From the NCBI GenBank assembly GCA_033439265.1, contig JAVTVX010000035.1, positions 9,016,001 to 9,080,000 of the forward strand: DNA of 64,000 nt. Reading direction: 5' to 3'. The DNA comes from Dillenia suffruticosa. Taxonomy: Eukaryota > Streptophyta > Magnoliopsida > Dilleniales > Dilleniaceae. The notes below the pieces were generated by a model, which made no database searches, was not told the origin of the DNA, and worked only from the letters and a program-made list of their open reading frames with translations. The translations under genes and the position numbers were made by a program. Numbering within the stretch: the first letter of the stretch is position 1; each line of letters opens with the position of its first letter. This document shows, in pieces, positions 22,101 to 34,200 of this stretch.

Positions 22101-25100
22101 AAGGTGTTATAAGACAAATGTGTTGCACTATTTAGAATTACATATAATAAGAAGGATTCCCCATTTTGTCTGTGTTTCTAAGAGTTAATTCGTGCTAAAA
22201 TGACAATGGTGCATGAAATGCATATCTTGGTTTGGTGTTTGAATAGGATCTAACTTCAGTGAAAAACTCCTTCTATGAAGTTTTGATTAGGATGATAATT
22301 GGGTTGATTGCCAGAGCATTAGGAGGGCTGAAGTTCCTAGAAAATATCTTTCTTTAGTTTGAAACGGTTCTGAAATAATAACCTCTGAAAATCTTAAGAG
22401 ACTAGGTCATTGCTTTTGTAATCGTGGGCTTTCTGGTCCCATTGCATGTAAATTGTGACTATTCATTGTATTTGCAATTTATTGGGCTACGTGTGGAAGG
22501 CAGGATATGATAAGTAACTAGAAAAAAGTTGGTCAAAGTCACAAAGATTTGAAAATGGTTTATTATGCTCACATGACCAATCTGAATCATAGAATTCAGG
22601 ATCTGGTGGTATCAGGAATCTGTTGGTAGATTCATTCTAGTGAATAATTATTTTGGGTGGATTGCCTATATTTTTCTTTGTGGTAATATATGTAGATATT
22701 GATTGTTTAAAGTTATGTTTTATATGTTTACTTTAATTTTGGTCTCAGTTGATAAAATAATTTTTTTTCAAGAAGGTTTATTTTAAGTGAGGATTGCATA
22801 TGTAAGTTTAAATTATATAACATTTTCTTCTCCAATCCCGTTCTTGCAAAGGAAGTGCTGTGCTGATTGTTGGCAGTATAGTGGAACACAGGTTGACTAG
22901 TAGGTTGGCAATTGAAAATGCATACTTTTCCTGTTATTTCTTGAAAAATATTATCTTTGAAGGAAGATTTTGATTTATTGCATTACATATCTTCTTAAGG
23001 AAACCATTTAGAAACCGGAGATTCCACAGTCTCAGAAAGGACAGACTTGTTTTTGTACAATAGCACTGTGTAAATATAGAATTTTAATACTAATAATGAA
23101 AATTGAGGATGCATATGCTCAAAATTTTAATCCTATTGCATCTCAAAAGTAAATAGCGGGAAACAGTGCTATTTGAATCCAATAGATTTGGCCCAAATTA
23201 AGTCAAAACACCATGGATCTCTCTAATATATGGAAGCATTGAGTAAACCCTCACTATTCAACATCAGACTGCCTAGTTGATACATTTCCTTTTTATGCAT
23301 GTATTTTTCATGCTTACAGTTGTATTTGTTGCTGTAACCTTATATATTCTAGTCATTTAATGATAATTCAAATCAAAAGCATGAGAGTTGAGCTCACGCT
23401 CCTAGAGAAAGATGATGTTAATAGCAGACAAAGATTTCTGTAGAACAATCTGAGTGGATAACATTGCCTGGGATATATGCATTCCTATATATGTAATTTT
23501 TACTGTACTTTGATGCAGGCTATGTACATTCGTGTTAAGCGTAGTAAGACAACTTACTTTCTACAATGTGATCCAAGTGAGACAATTCTAGACATTAAGC
23601 AGAAATTACATGCTCTTATTGATCAGCCAGTTTCTGATCAGCGTTTGATCCTGGTGGGAAGTGGAGAAATTTTAGAAGATTCAAAAACATTGGCAGAACA
23701 AAAGGTCCAGAATAACTCAATTCTCATTATTTATTTGGCTCCTTGGCTGTTCTTGGCATCTTTTATTGCAATTTGCTGTTCAAGGGAATATTTTTTGGCA
23801 TTTGGGGGATTGAAAAATTTAGAAGCATCTTTATTTTATATCTTGAAAGAAATTTCTGCATTGTACAAAGCTGATATCATGTACTTTTATTTTTCATCTT
23901 TTCAGGTTGAGAATGATGCTGTTGTGGCACTGACGTTGAGAAAAGGTTTGCTTGCTTTTCTAAAATTTACCTAGATTTTCATTATAAATCTGGCTTGTGT
24001 ACTATCCAAACCTGGTGCAATTTATACTTGCTTGTTATACTCCACTGATCTAGTTGGAGGGAGAAGACTTTATTTTCTTCATTTTACCTTTCTCAAGTGA
24101 TCCAAGATGTCATGGCAACATAAAATTTTTCTGTTGCTGAGGAATTAAGTGGAAAGTTTTGCTTTCCTCTTGAAAGTTGTTCTTTTGTATGTTTTATCAA
24201 GTAGTTTGTTGTGAAGAAATTTGATATAGCTGGAAATGGTGAACTTATAGGGTTCATTCTTTGTCCAAAATCAAAATTGCTTCAGTTTGTCATCAGAAAC
24301 ACTTGCAGAGCTATTTCCTGTTACTGAGGTTGTGCTTTGTTAGGAAGTCACAACCGTAAAAAATCTCTTTTAGGGCCCATTCTTTGACAACATAGCTTCA
24401 GTTTGTCTGAAACACCTGCAGAGCTACTGCCTAATACTGAAAGCAGTCTTTATTAGAAAGTTATGGCAGAAAGTGAGAAAACTAGCAGAGTGGATAGCAG
24501 GTACTCATGCACATCAAAGGCATATTCTATGGAGGTTTAAGCAAGGGCACTAGAGTTTCAAGAGTTATAGGTTCTGTTCAATCACAATAATTATGACACT
24601 TTCCAAATGACCTATCAGATGATCTTTCCCCCAGTGTTATAGGTGGTTAATGGAGATCTCCCGAAAATTGGATTGTTAGAATTGATGATTGTGGAGCTCT
24701 ACAGTCAATTGAAAGATTAAAGGATTTGGTTAAATGAATATTATGCAAGATTCTAACAGCCTTCATTTTTTTTTATTGGGCAAAGGAAAGTTCTCGGTCA
24801 GAGAAACTGCTCTAGGTTGATGACTCATTTTAAGAAAGAGCCCGCGACTTTGTGACAGAATATTTTGGAAGGTATAAATCTTAAGATAGGTTATGTTTTA
24901 GGTGATGGGCATAATTTGTTGACAGAGGCTAGAGATTAGTTGTTTTGTCCACTGTTGTTTTGACCAACAGATTTCCAGCTTGAAGTGCTTGATAATTTCT
25001 TCTGTGCATGTGGTTCTGTAGCATCTACTAGTTCTGTAGATCTTATTCGTTGCTATTTGGTGGTGGCAAGCCTCTCACTTAAGCAAAAGATATTTTTGAA

Positions 25101-26298
25101 ATTTTGCCTGGGAATGGAAGGACTGTAATTGTGATCAAATTTTGTCACAGAATCACTCAATTGTAGATATTTTATCTACTAGGTTAAAAAGTAAAATCAA
25201 CTACCAGTTATACGTTTTTCTTTTCTTCGATTTTTTAGCTGCTTTTGTAGGGCTACGTGGGGAAGGATCTTCATAGAAATATTCAGGATAAGTTTTGCCA
25301 AGTAGAGAAGGGACTCAGAGACCTTTTGGCTTTGATGAACTTGTACGCTGGCCCTGAGAGACTGAGAGGCCTTTCAGAAACTTCTATGGGTGGTTTCAGA
25401 AAACCTGTGTAAATTAGAAGAGTGTTAAGCCTAACTGATAGTTGTTGTGAATGGAGTCCTGCTAGTATCTATTGCTTGTCTGCATAGCCTTGTCAGTTTT
25501 TGGATCATTAGAAACAATTTGCTTATAATTAACGAATTATAAATCAATTGTTTGGATGATTCTGTCTCTACTTTTCTCAATTTGGAGCACTAGCATTTTC
25601 CATGGCAATTTCCTGCACTACCGTAATATCTTCTGTGAACCCATCAATGAAGAAGCTTCATGTTTAGAGGATCATTGTGGCTGCACAAAGAATGCATTGT
25701 ACTCTCCGATTCAAGGGATAATAAAACCATAATTCCAACCACATATTTTAATCAAACGATGTAATTGCTAAATCAACTTTAATTCTTCAGTACAAGATGC
25801 AATCTTACTGTATGTGACTTTTTCAAAGTTTGCGGCAACCTGTAGCTGCACCATATGTCTACCTGGTGCCAAGGCAACTCTTGAGGATTTGGAGGTTGCA
25901 ATTCCAGTATGTGGAGATGTAGAATCTTGACCTTTGTGATATGATCAGTCATCAGTTAGCCTTGCTGCAGAAATGGTGTTGTTACTCCATATATTTCCTT
26001 TTGGGTAATTTCTGCATTAATATCATCTCAAAGGAAATCCAGATTGATTGCTTATGTGGGAGGGAGAACAGCAGGCCTTCATTGGAAGAATCGGATGAAA
26101 TCTATAATTGATATTAGTTTTTTCCTTGATAACCACAATTGATAAAAGTTGAAATTGTTTATGACTGTGTTTAGTCATCACATGGTATTGATTGGTAGTA
26201 TTTCGTTCTTCCTTACAGATGACAATGAATTTGAAGATGTCAACATTGTTCAACCTACTGATGTTTACCAATCACATGATGGTGAGGGCAAATGGTGA
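19064..26298 (+). CDS. Ubiquitin-fold, Elongin-B-like small protein (At5g57860-like)
   Basis: Coding exons are 23522..23704, 23906..23945 and 26219..26298, which join in frame to 100 residues. The ubiquitin fold spans residues about 1-75 (start MYIRVKRSKTTYFLQCDP; core LDIKQKLHALI, DQRLIL, LEDSKTLAEQK, VENDAVVALTLRK) and a short acidic tail ends GEGKW. There is no C-terminal Gly-Gly, so it is not a conjugated modifier. The fold and length resemble Elongin B, a partner in transcription-elongation and E3 ligase complexes; it matches At5g57860 as I recall it. An AG at 23517-23518, three bases before the ATG, implies a 5' UTR intron. The leader probably starts near the GA tract at 19064-19090, with a donor CG|GTATGT near 19199. 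In-frame readthrough of the introns gives a longer, false frame. The exact transcript start is inferred. Confidence 0.8.
19199..23518 (+). other. Long 5' UTR intron of the ubiquitin-fold gene
   Basis: About 4.3 kb without a recognisable gene between the presumed leader and the coding exon. It contains a candidate extra untranslated exon (about 20442-20507) and short internal duplications at 21921-22106. Open frames inside are short and without known domains. Confidence 0.4.
24250..24470 (+). repeat. Diverged tandem duplication in intron 2 of the ubiquitin-fold gene
   Basis: Two adjacent segments of about 110-120 bp share the order CAGTTTGTC..GAAACAC..TGCAGAGCTA..TACTGA..TTAGAAAGT with many substitutions. 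The first is at about 24250-24360 and the second at about 24370-24470. Confidence 0.6.
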
Positions 26299-27925
26299 AC
26301 AAAGTCCATGCTTGAAGACCTTGGCTGCGGTGTTTGTATTGCTAGTATATGTGGTTTGGCTTGGGCTACTATAAAACTTGATGAACTGGAACAATTGGTT
26401 CCAACATTTTAACAACAATATCAGACTCAAGCTTTTCATGTATGAAATGAAATATGTTTTCCATGCAAATTAGATGTGGTAACATCCTGAATTTAGTGCT
26501 TCTGATCTACTGGCCCCCTTGATTTTTGATGCTTATATACTTCGCATATCAACATTGAGTCGTGCTCAGAGACTTGGTTAGCTTTTGGGTGATGAGCCCA
26601 TCTTGGTGTGGTGTGATATCATTTTGCTCATTTTGTAATGTTTAAATTTCAATTTGAATCCGGAACACTAGGTTTAAGCAATCTCTTTTACCTGCTTTGG
26701 TATCTAATCAAACGTGGAAATTCAAAATAATAAAGGCATATTGGTGGGCAATGTTCATGGTTGAAGAGCTTGGCTGCAAATTTTCTTTCTGCCCATCGTG
26801 TAACTCTTTTTATTCTTTTCTAAGTGATGGTTGAAAATTTAGTTGCTATTTTTGGATAGTAAATTTGTGAGATATGTGGAATAGTTTATACCCCATGTAA
26901 AATTGAGTAAACACATTGAATAAACTATATGCTAAGTTATTATTTTTTAAACCTTTTTTTTTTTTGAAAAAAAAATACAAAATTATTCCCTGGATATTTG
27001 ACTAGTTGCGAAAATTACACTCTAAATTATTATTATATTTTTGGTAATGTCCTTCATTTTTGAATTGTGACAAATTGATCATCTAAGAATTATTTAATTT
27101 TCATGTTTTGCAATCATATGCTTTTCGGATGACATAGAAAACAATGCGGGGTAAAGTAAAAAACAAGAGTTTTCGAGAAAAAATGTAATCAACGTGAAGG
27201 AAAAATGATATGTTATGAAGAGGATAAAAATTTGTTAGATACCATGTGATTATATAAATCCTGCTCTTAGTTTATACCAATATGTTTAAAAATTGACTAA
27301 AATCGTTGATTTAGATTTAGGATTATGTAACTGAAGGCGAGATGAAATAGAAAGGTGGCATGTACCGGTATGGTCCAGAATTGGATAATGGAGTCTCCAA
27401 GGGGATAGTTTAACAGTTATAATCCTCTTTTAAATTTTATGATTCGAGATTCAAATTTTATATAATAATAAAAAAAAAGAATTAGGTAATGATGGGCCTC
27501 ATCAAGTTTGGGCCAAAGAAAAAGATTTGAGGCTCAAGCAAGTGTTCGTGCAAATAAACACCCACAAATCGTTGATCTAGTAAATAAAATATTAGATATT
27601 TTAATTAATTTTTAAATTTAAAATTTGAGAATAAAAAATATATTAAAAGAATTTTTTTTAATTAAATTATTAGATTTGATAATATTTAAATTGAATTAAT
27701 TGAGATATTATTTATATAACAGTTGGTTGTAAAAAAATAAATAAATAAACAAGGCTGGGCTTAATCGGGCCATTGCCTCGCCCTTGCTTTTATCATTTTC
27801 AAATTTTTTTCTTTTTGTTTACACAAAAATTCGAATCGGGGTGCTTTCCTCTTAATCGACCAAAAAACTATTTTATCCACCAAAAACAGCGGAACACCGC
27901 GGCAAACACAATCCGCTTCGTAACC
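26299..27925. other. Intergenic region upstream of the PDE327-like gene
   Basis: The first few hundred bases are the likely 3' UTR of the ubiquitin-fold gene. A SINE-like module lies at 27399-27479. The promoter and leader of the next gene lie between it and the ATG at 27926. Very AT-rich at 27590-27740. An open frame starting at 27773 begins with TTG, not ATG, and only extends the real reading frame upstream. Confidence 0.6.
27399..27479 (+). repeat. Very short tRNA-like SINE module, plus orientation
   Basis: It contains an A-box-like TAGTTTAACAG, a B-box-like GATTCGAGATTC about 45 bases later, then a short AT spacer and an A-run. This matches the layout of pol III-driven, tRNA-derived SINEs, only much shorter than usual. 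Confidence 0.5.
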
Positions 27926-28254
27926 ATGTCTTCACTCTCTCTCCCCGTAAGCAATCCTATTTCGAACCCTAATTTTTTCTCGTTCTCTCGCTCCAAACCC
28001 TCCAGATTTACTCAAATTCAGTGCGCGAAGAAGTCACAGAGAACGGGAAAACTCAGATACCCTTCGGAGAAGAAGAGGCTCAAGCTTAAACACAAAACCC
28101 TACAAGGTGACGTTGATGAAAAAGACAAATTCGAAGGCTTTTGGAGACTCTATAAGCTTGGCGTCTCCGTTGATAATGATCCTGGGAAGGACTTTATTGG
28201 CGTTTCTGATGCTCTTCTTCAAGAGATCGCCAAAGTTCTTAAATTTCCTGTACT

Positions 28255-28294
<40 letters not shown>

Positions 28295-31200
28295 TTATTA
28301 TAGTTAATTTGATATGCTTGTTGTCTTACTGTGCTAGGTTGCTTCAATGCTGCCACCAGATGCTTTCACTGTTGTTCGTAAATCTTTCGACGCAAGAAAG
28401 GTATTTTTTAATGTTTTTAAATTTATTTTACGAGTTATTGGGAATGGGTGGATGAGTTTTGTTACTTCTTCGTATGCAAATTGTAACGTGTTTCCAATTG
28501 ACTAATTAGTAATGCTATTTGAACCTAAAATATTGATCGATTGAAATGATAATCCAAAGCAATGCAATGTTTTTGGAGCTTTAAATTAAAAATGAAATTG
28601 TCACATTGGATTTTTCCTGCTATATGGACATGATATAATATGACATCTTGTACCTTAGTGTAAATTTTATAATTTTATCGTGTTCCATGTTCCCTATTTG
28701 TGTCCGTTCTACACAAATCTTGTGAATTTAGTCTTTAACTTATAATCACATCTTATTTGCAGGTGGTACATTCTGAACCCTCTTATCCATTATCATTTAA
28801 TACGTCGAATGTATGATGTTAAGGTGAATAGTGGTGCTCGTGTCATGAATGTTGGAGTAAAAAATCATGGGTAATATAATAACTGTGGTCAAGTGGACCC
28901 GGTTCATGATTGTTTATTTTTTGTAGTTATGCACTTTCATTCCATGGTATTTTTGTGATCTGGAATCTCCTTCAAAAATAGGAGGTACATTCGGAAGAGC
29001 ATGTATAATCATTTGGATTATTAGTTGACATTTTACTTCTATTTTCAGATCTTGAAGGAACCCAAGTTTATTTACACCGTGGACATGGATGCACGTAAAC
29101 TCTTGAGTCTGGAGCCACATACTTGGGATTTTATTGCTCGGTTGGAGCCTAAAGTTGGGTTTATAGAACATATATTCCATGAAAAGATTTCTGGTGATTT
29201 GATTAGCATATTACGTGATTGTAAGAGGGTAGATGAAGCTAAAACATCTGCCGAGGTTGTGCAGAGCATCAGCCATGGGAATTTGTGCAATCTTACAAGA
29301 AGAAAGCCTAACGTTGCTGTAGTTGGTAGTGGACCATCAGGATTGTTTGCAGCCCTTGTTCTTGCTGAACTTGGTGCTGATGTTACATTAATAGAAAGAG
29401 GTCAACCAGTTGAGCAACGGGGCCGTGATATTGGTGCTCTAGTTGTTCGTCGAATTCTGCAATTGGAAAGCAATTTCTGCTTTGGGGAGGTTATATCCTG
29501 TTACTCATGTATTTTTACCCTTATTAGAAGTTTTGTTAACCTGTTTTTTTTTTGGGGGGGGGGGGCAGGCATTTACATTTTCTTGATGAAATAAAAACTC
29601 TCTTTCAAACTTTTCTCCTGTATCTTTCATTTAATTACTTCTTGATGCTTTGGTTCTTCGATCCTTCTTTATGCATGCTAGTGACTGCTACTTTTGAAGT
29701 AATGCTAGTGAAACATCATTCTGATTTGTAAAAACACTATATTTTGGAGGAATACTATAGTATTACTTAAAAAGTTAATGATTTTCAGCATTCGGAATGC
29801 TGTGATGTTAAGGATGTTGTAGCCCTTTTAGTTGTAGTGGTTTCACTGTATAACTTAGAACCATGAGTGGTAAAATTCCATGATTTCTAAAGCTACTCAA
29901 AGAATTGAATCCAAATGCCTCAAAGATTACTAGTCTTAAACCTGCAATTTGAAATTGTTTGTTACATATTTATTCTACATTATTTTTATGCCTTTGTGAC
30001 ACCTCTTTACTTCTTTTTTTTTTGGGGGGGGGAGCATTCTCTGGAAAGGAAAAAGATAAAACTTGTCCATAAGCAGTCTCTCTCTCTTTCTCTCTCTCAA
30101 TTATTTCACTGTTGCAATACATTCCAAATATAATTTGGACAGCTAGACTTGCATTCTTAGCCACGACTTGTGTTGGATTTGCATTTTGAAATGTGAGATT
30201 CCAGATTAATTTTTCATCTATCTTCCTAATTAGTAATCTTATATTTTATCTGGTTGTTGTAGCATAAGGACTTAATTATGGCAGGGTGGTGCAGGTACCT
30301 GGAGTGATGGAAAGCTGGTAACCAGAATTGGAAGGAACAGTGGGAGTGTTTTGGCCGTGAGTATCCTTCATCATTCCTATCAATTGAATGTTCTTCAACA
30401 TGCAGATAGATGAAAATAAATAAATTAATTTATTAAATTAAAACTTGGCAAAGATTTGCCTCACCCCACGCTAATGGGACAACATGTGACAAGAAGATTG
30501 AGCATCTTACAACTTTGCCAGTGAGACCTGTTAAATATTCTATATCTCACTACTCTTGACTTGTCTTAACCTGTGATAGTTTGGGGGGTTTCAGAAGCAT
30601 AGAATCTTGTATTGGGATAATTTCTTTAATTTGAATTCAACATCTCATGCCATCATACCATGTCAAGAAACTAATTGCTTAGGTTATGTAATGAATCTTA
30701 AATCAGGATAACCTGGTAAGTTTTATAGGGAATCATTGTATGAGCAGAATGGCCTCTTTTTTTTTTTTTTTTGCTCAGGTTATGAAATCTTTAGTTCACT
30801 TTGGAGCTCCAAGGAACATCTTGATTGATGGAAAACCGCATTTGGGAACAGATAGATTGGTTCCATTACTGCGCAACTTCCGGCATCATCTTCAAGGCTT
30901 GGGTGTGAGTCACATATTTAGCATTTTAATCTTATGAAAACCAAGCCCATATGTCTAGGATCAGGTTGGCTTCCCAAATAAGTTCCATTTAGATGTTACT
31001 GTGTTGTTTGCACATTGTAGGTTACCATCAATTTTGGGACAAGGCTAAATGATCTGCTTATAGAGAATGCACGAATTGTGGGAGTTGAAGTTTCAGATTC
31101 AAAGGAAAAATTACGGATCAACAGTGAGAGACTGAGTTTTGATGCGGTTGTCTTAGCAGTAGGGCATTCTGCACGTGATACGTATGAAATGCTTCTCACT

Positions 31201-34200
31201 CATAATGTGGACGTAATCCCGAAAGATTTTGCTGTAATCTCCTTTGACTCTACTGAAAATGCTGTACAAATGTCATTGCATGTAAATAGCTAAAATAGGC
31301 AATTCTGAAGTCACCTTTTCATTGTTTCTGCTATGTGAAAAGAGGGGCATTCAAGTCTCTTTCATTAGCATAATGATGTGAAGCAAGAAATATGGTAAAA
31401 CTATCCGTTTATCTGACTGTTGAGACTTCCATTTAGAAGCTTATGAAAAGTTACCCTTGCAGTAATTAAATGAACTTGTGTGTTTCTATTACTTGCTTTT
31501 ATTCTGTTTTTTGTACATTACAAGATATCAAAGAATCATTTATTTTATGGTGCAAATCAAAAGAGAAGTTCCCATGAATAGATTTGGGAGGAGACTACTC
31601 TTTTTCCCTGGTCAAGATATGACACTAGCCCATGAATTGACCATTGTAGAGCTGCATTTGCATCAATGGTCCATACAGACAAGACTGTAAGAACTTAAGA
31701 TGTTTCTGATTGTTGTACAAATGGTATCAATATCATATATCAGTAATAGAATTTGCTGCCTATGATGAAACATGTAGCTGATAGGGGTGCCAATGTGGTG
31801 TGGTGTCTTTTCTCAGGTGGAGCTGGGTAACTGTCCTCTCCTATTGGAGCAAAACCAAAATGTGTCAGTTGGCCTCCAACTAAGTGTTAGTTTGGGAACC
31901 CAAACTAGGCTAACTTGGATTGTGGTGATTCTGTGAAAATGTCTCATAGAGAGAACTCACCATAAACCACTGGGTCAGTTTAACTTATTTTGGAAAGATA
32001 CTGGTAATTTTCTAATTATTTTTCTTTAAAATCTAACAAAAACATACAAATGTGCTCTATTTGAAAGTTTAGAAATTTTGAGACAATAATAATATTGATT
32101 TTCCTCATATATTGTTGTCAAGATGTTAGTTCGAATGATAATGCATCATGAACTTAAGTGCCTTGTAATACACAAATTGATGATGCTATCACTTTGATTG
32201 GTTGAACTAAAAACTCCATTAGATAAGGATGTCAAAGACAGCTTTTCTTGTTTACATCATGGATTGCAATGTGCTTTTACAGCTCTGTTTGCAGGGTGAT
32301 TGAGGTTGCACTTTTCAGATGGGCTTTTGTGTGTGCTTGCACTGGTGGGGGTTTTGGTTGGTATTTGACATGAGCCCTAGTACAAGGTCTAGTCAATGGA
32401 CACACTGCAGGGAATTACTCTCTTCCCTTATTAGAGTTTTCCCTCTCTTAGACCCTGGGTTTGATGGCTGGAAACTTGTTCCATAACAAGTTTCCTATTA
32501 CATTTCTTTTATGAGAATTAGACTTTGTCTCTTTATTGATCATATACTATTTAAATAGAGGAAAATGGAGTTTACAATAAAATATGTATCCTACTAAAAC
32601 ACAAACTCCTAAAATTAAGAATTCCAAAAATAAGAAAACTACGATTCTAAAAAGATAACTATCAATTCCTAAATATTTTTTTTATGGGATAACTATCATC
32701 TCTTAATATTCTTCTAGAATATTTCTTTTCTATGAATGCATCATGGATATCGGTACTAACTTCTGATCCCATCTGGTTTGTATTCTTTGAGTCTCACATG
32801 GCATCTAACTTTTGGTTATTTTAGCAAAACAATTATGTTGTTAATTTTGGTATCAGTTATTATGCTAAAGGTTTGTATCTCATTGGTTATCTTTGGAAAT
32901 GATCAGGTTGGTTTGCGTGTTGAGCACCCTCAGGAATTGATCAATGTCATACAGGTTCTTTTTCTACACACGGAACACCTTGTTTACCATTTGAATTTTC
33001 TCCTGAGGATAAAATGGTCATTACGCCTTTTTCCTTCTAATAGTTATTGAAAAACTTCCATGTACTTCTAGAAATGAGATCGATATTTGTACATTGAAAT
33101 TACCAGAATAGTAGTCAAATAAGAAAAAGCTGCTGATCTCAATGCAAGTGCTTCTTGAAACCAAGAGCTCCTACCAGTGGTTAAAAAGCTAGTTAAAATA
33201 CTCTCCTGCACTAGTGTCTTCCCCTATTAAAATGCTGCTTTTGTCACAGAAAGTCATCAAGACTCAAATCTATTTATTTATTTATTTATTTTTGTCCTTC
33301 CATTTTAGGATCCAAATTACAGCTGCCGTTATTATGTAACTCAATCAAGATGAATAAAAAAAAAAAAAATGAACACAATCTTTCTATTGATATTGCTATG
33401 TTGGAAGCATATCCTGTGGACCTTTAGGGTTGGTATAGTCTTTTCTATCTTGTAGTTTTGACTCACGGATTGATGCAAGTATCACAACTCCTATCCAGCC
33501 AGCTGTCTATTGTCGTGTTGGAATAGAAACTTATTGTTAGATGAGATTTTGTGAAAACTAATTGTTTTTTCCTATGAAAAGTAATTTCTTTTTTCCCCGC
33601 CTGTTTTGACACGATATGGGATGATAGTCTTCTCTCTCTTCTTCTTTCTTTTTCTAGTGCTTCAAATTTGGTGGTTCATGACTTTGATCTATCATATCTA
33701 TCTTAATTACCCATTTTATTACAAATATTGTAACCCTGTGCATTTCCAATTGGTAAGGTACAATACCTAGCAATAAACTTTTGCTAGTAACCTGTATGAT
33801 GCTTCTTTCTCAAATTAGGTTAACGATGCCAGAAACCAGCATCGAATTTAAACGTCTTAAAACAAGTAAGAGATCTAAAAAATAAGAACTTATTTTTGTG
33901 CGGTGCATAAAAACAAGTGACTGATGGGGTTCCATCATAACCTAGCTTGTACCATCATGTAAGATGAGTGCATGAGTGCAACTTTTCTATATTATTATAT
34001 GATAAGTATTGGGCTCTTTAACTACAATCTTTTTGTGATGTTCTTAAACATTGATGGGTAGTACATTGTGGTTGGTATGGACACAGAATTGCATCAAATT
34101 TTAGAGGGATTGATTTTAACTAATGGTTATAAATAGGAGGGCCAATAATGATTAGCTTAGTCCAATTAGAACTTGTAATGAATGGTTGAAATATGTAAAG

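Noticed and set aside
28763..28829. Possible extra exon in PDE327-like intron 2 (TTTGCAG acceptor, AAG|GTGAAT donor)
   Set aside because: Exon 2 (..SFDARK) joins directly to ILKEPKF as in the Arabidopsis protein; the insert would break the conserved sequence.
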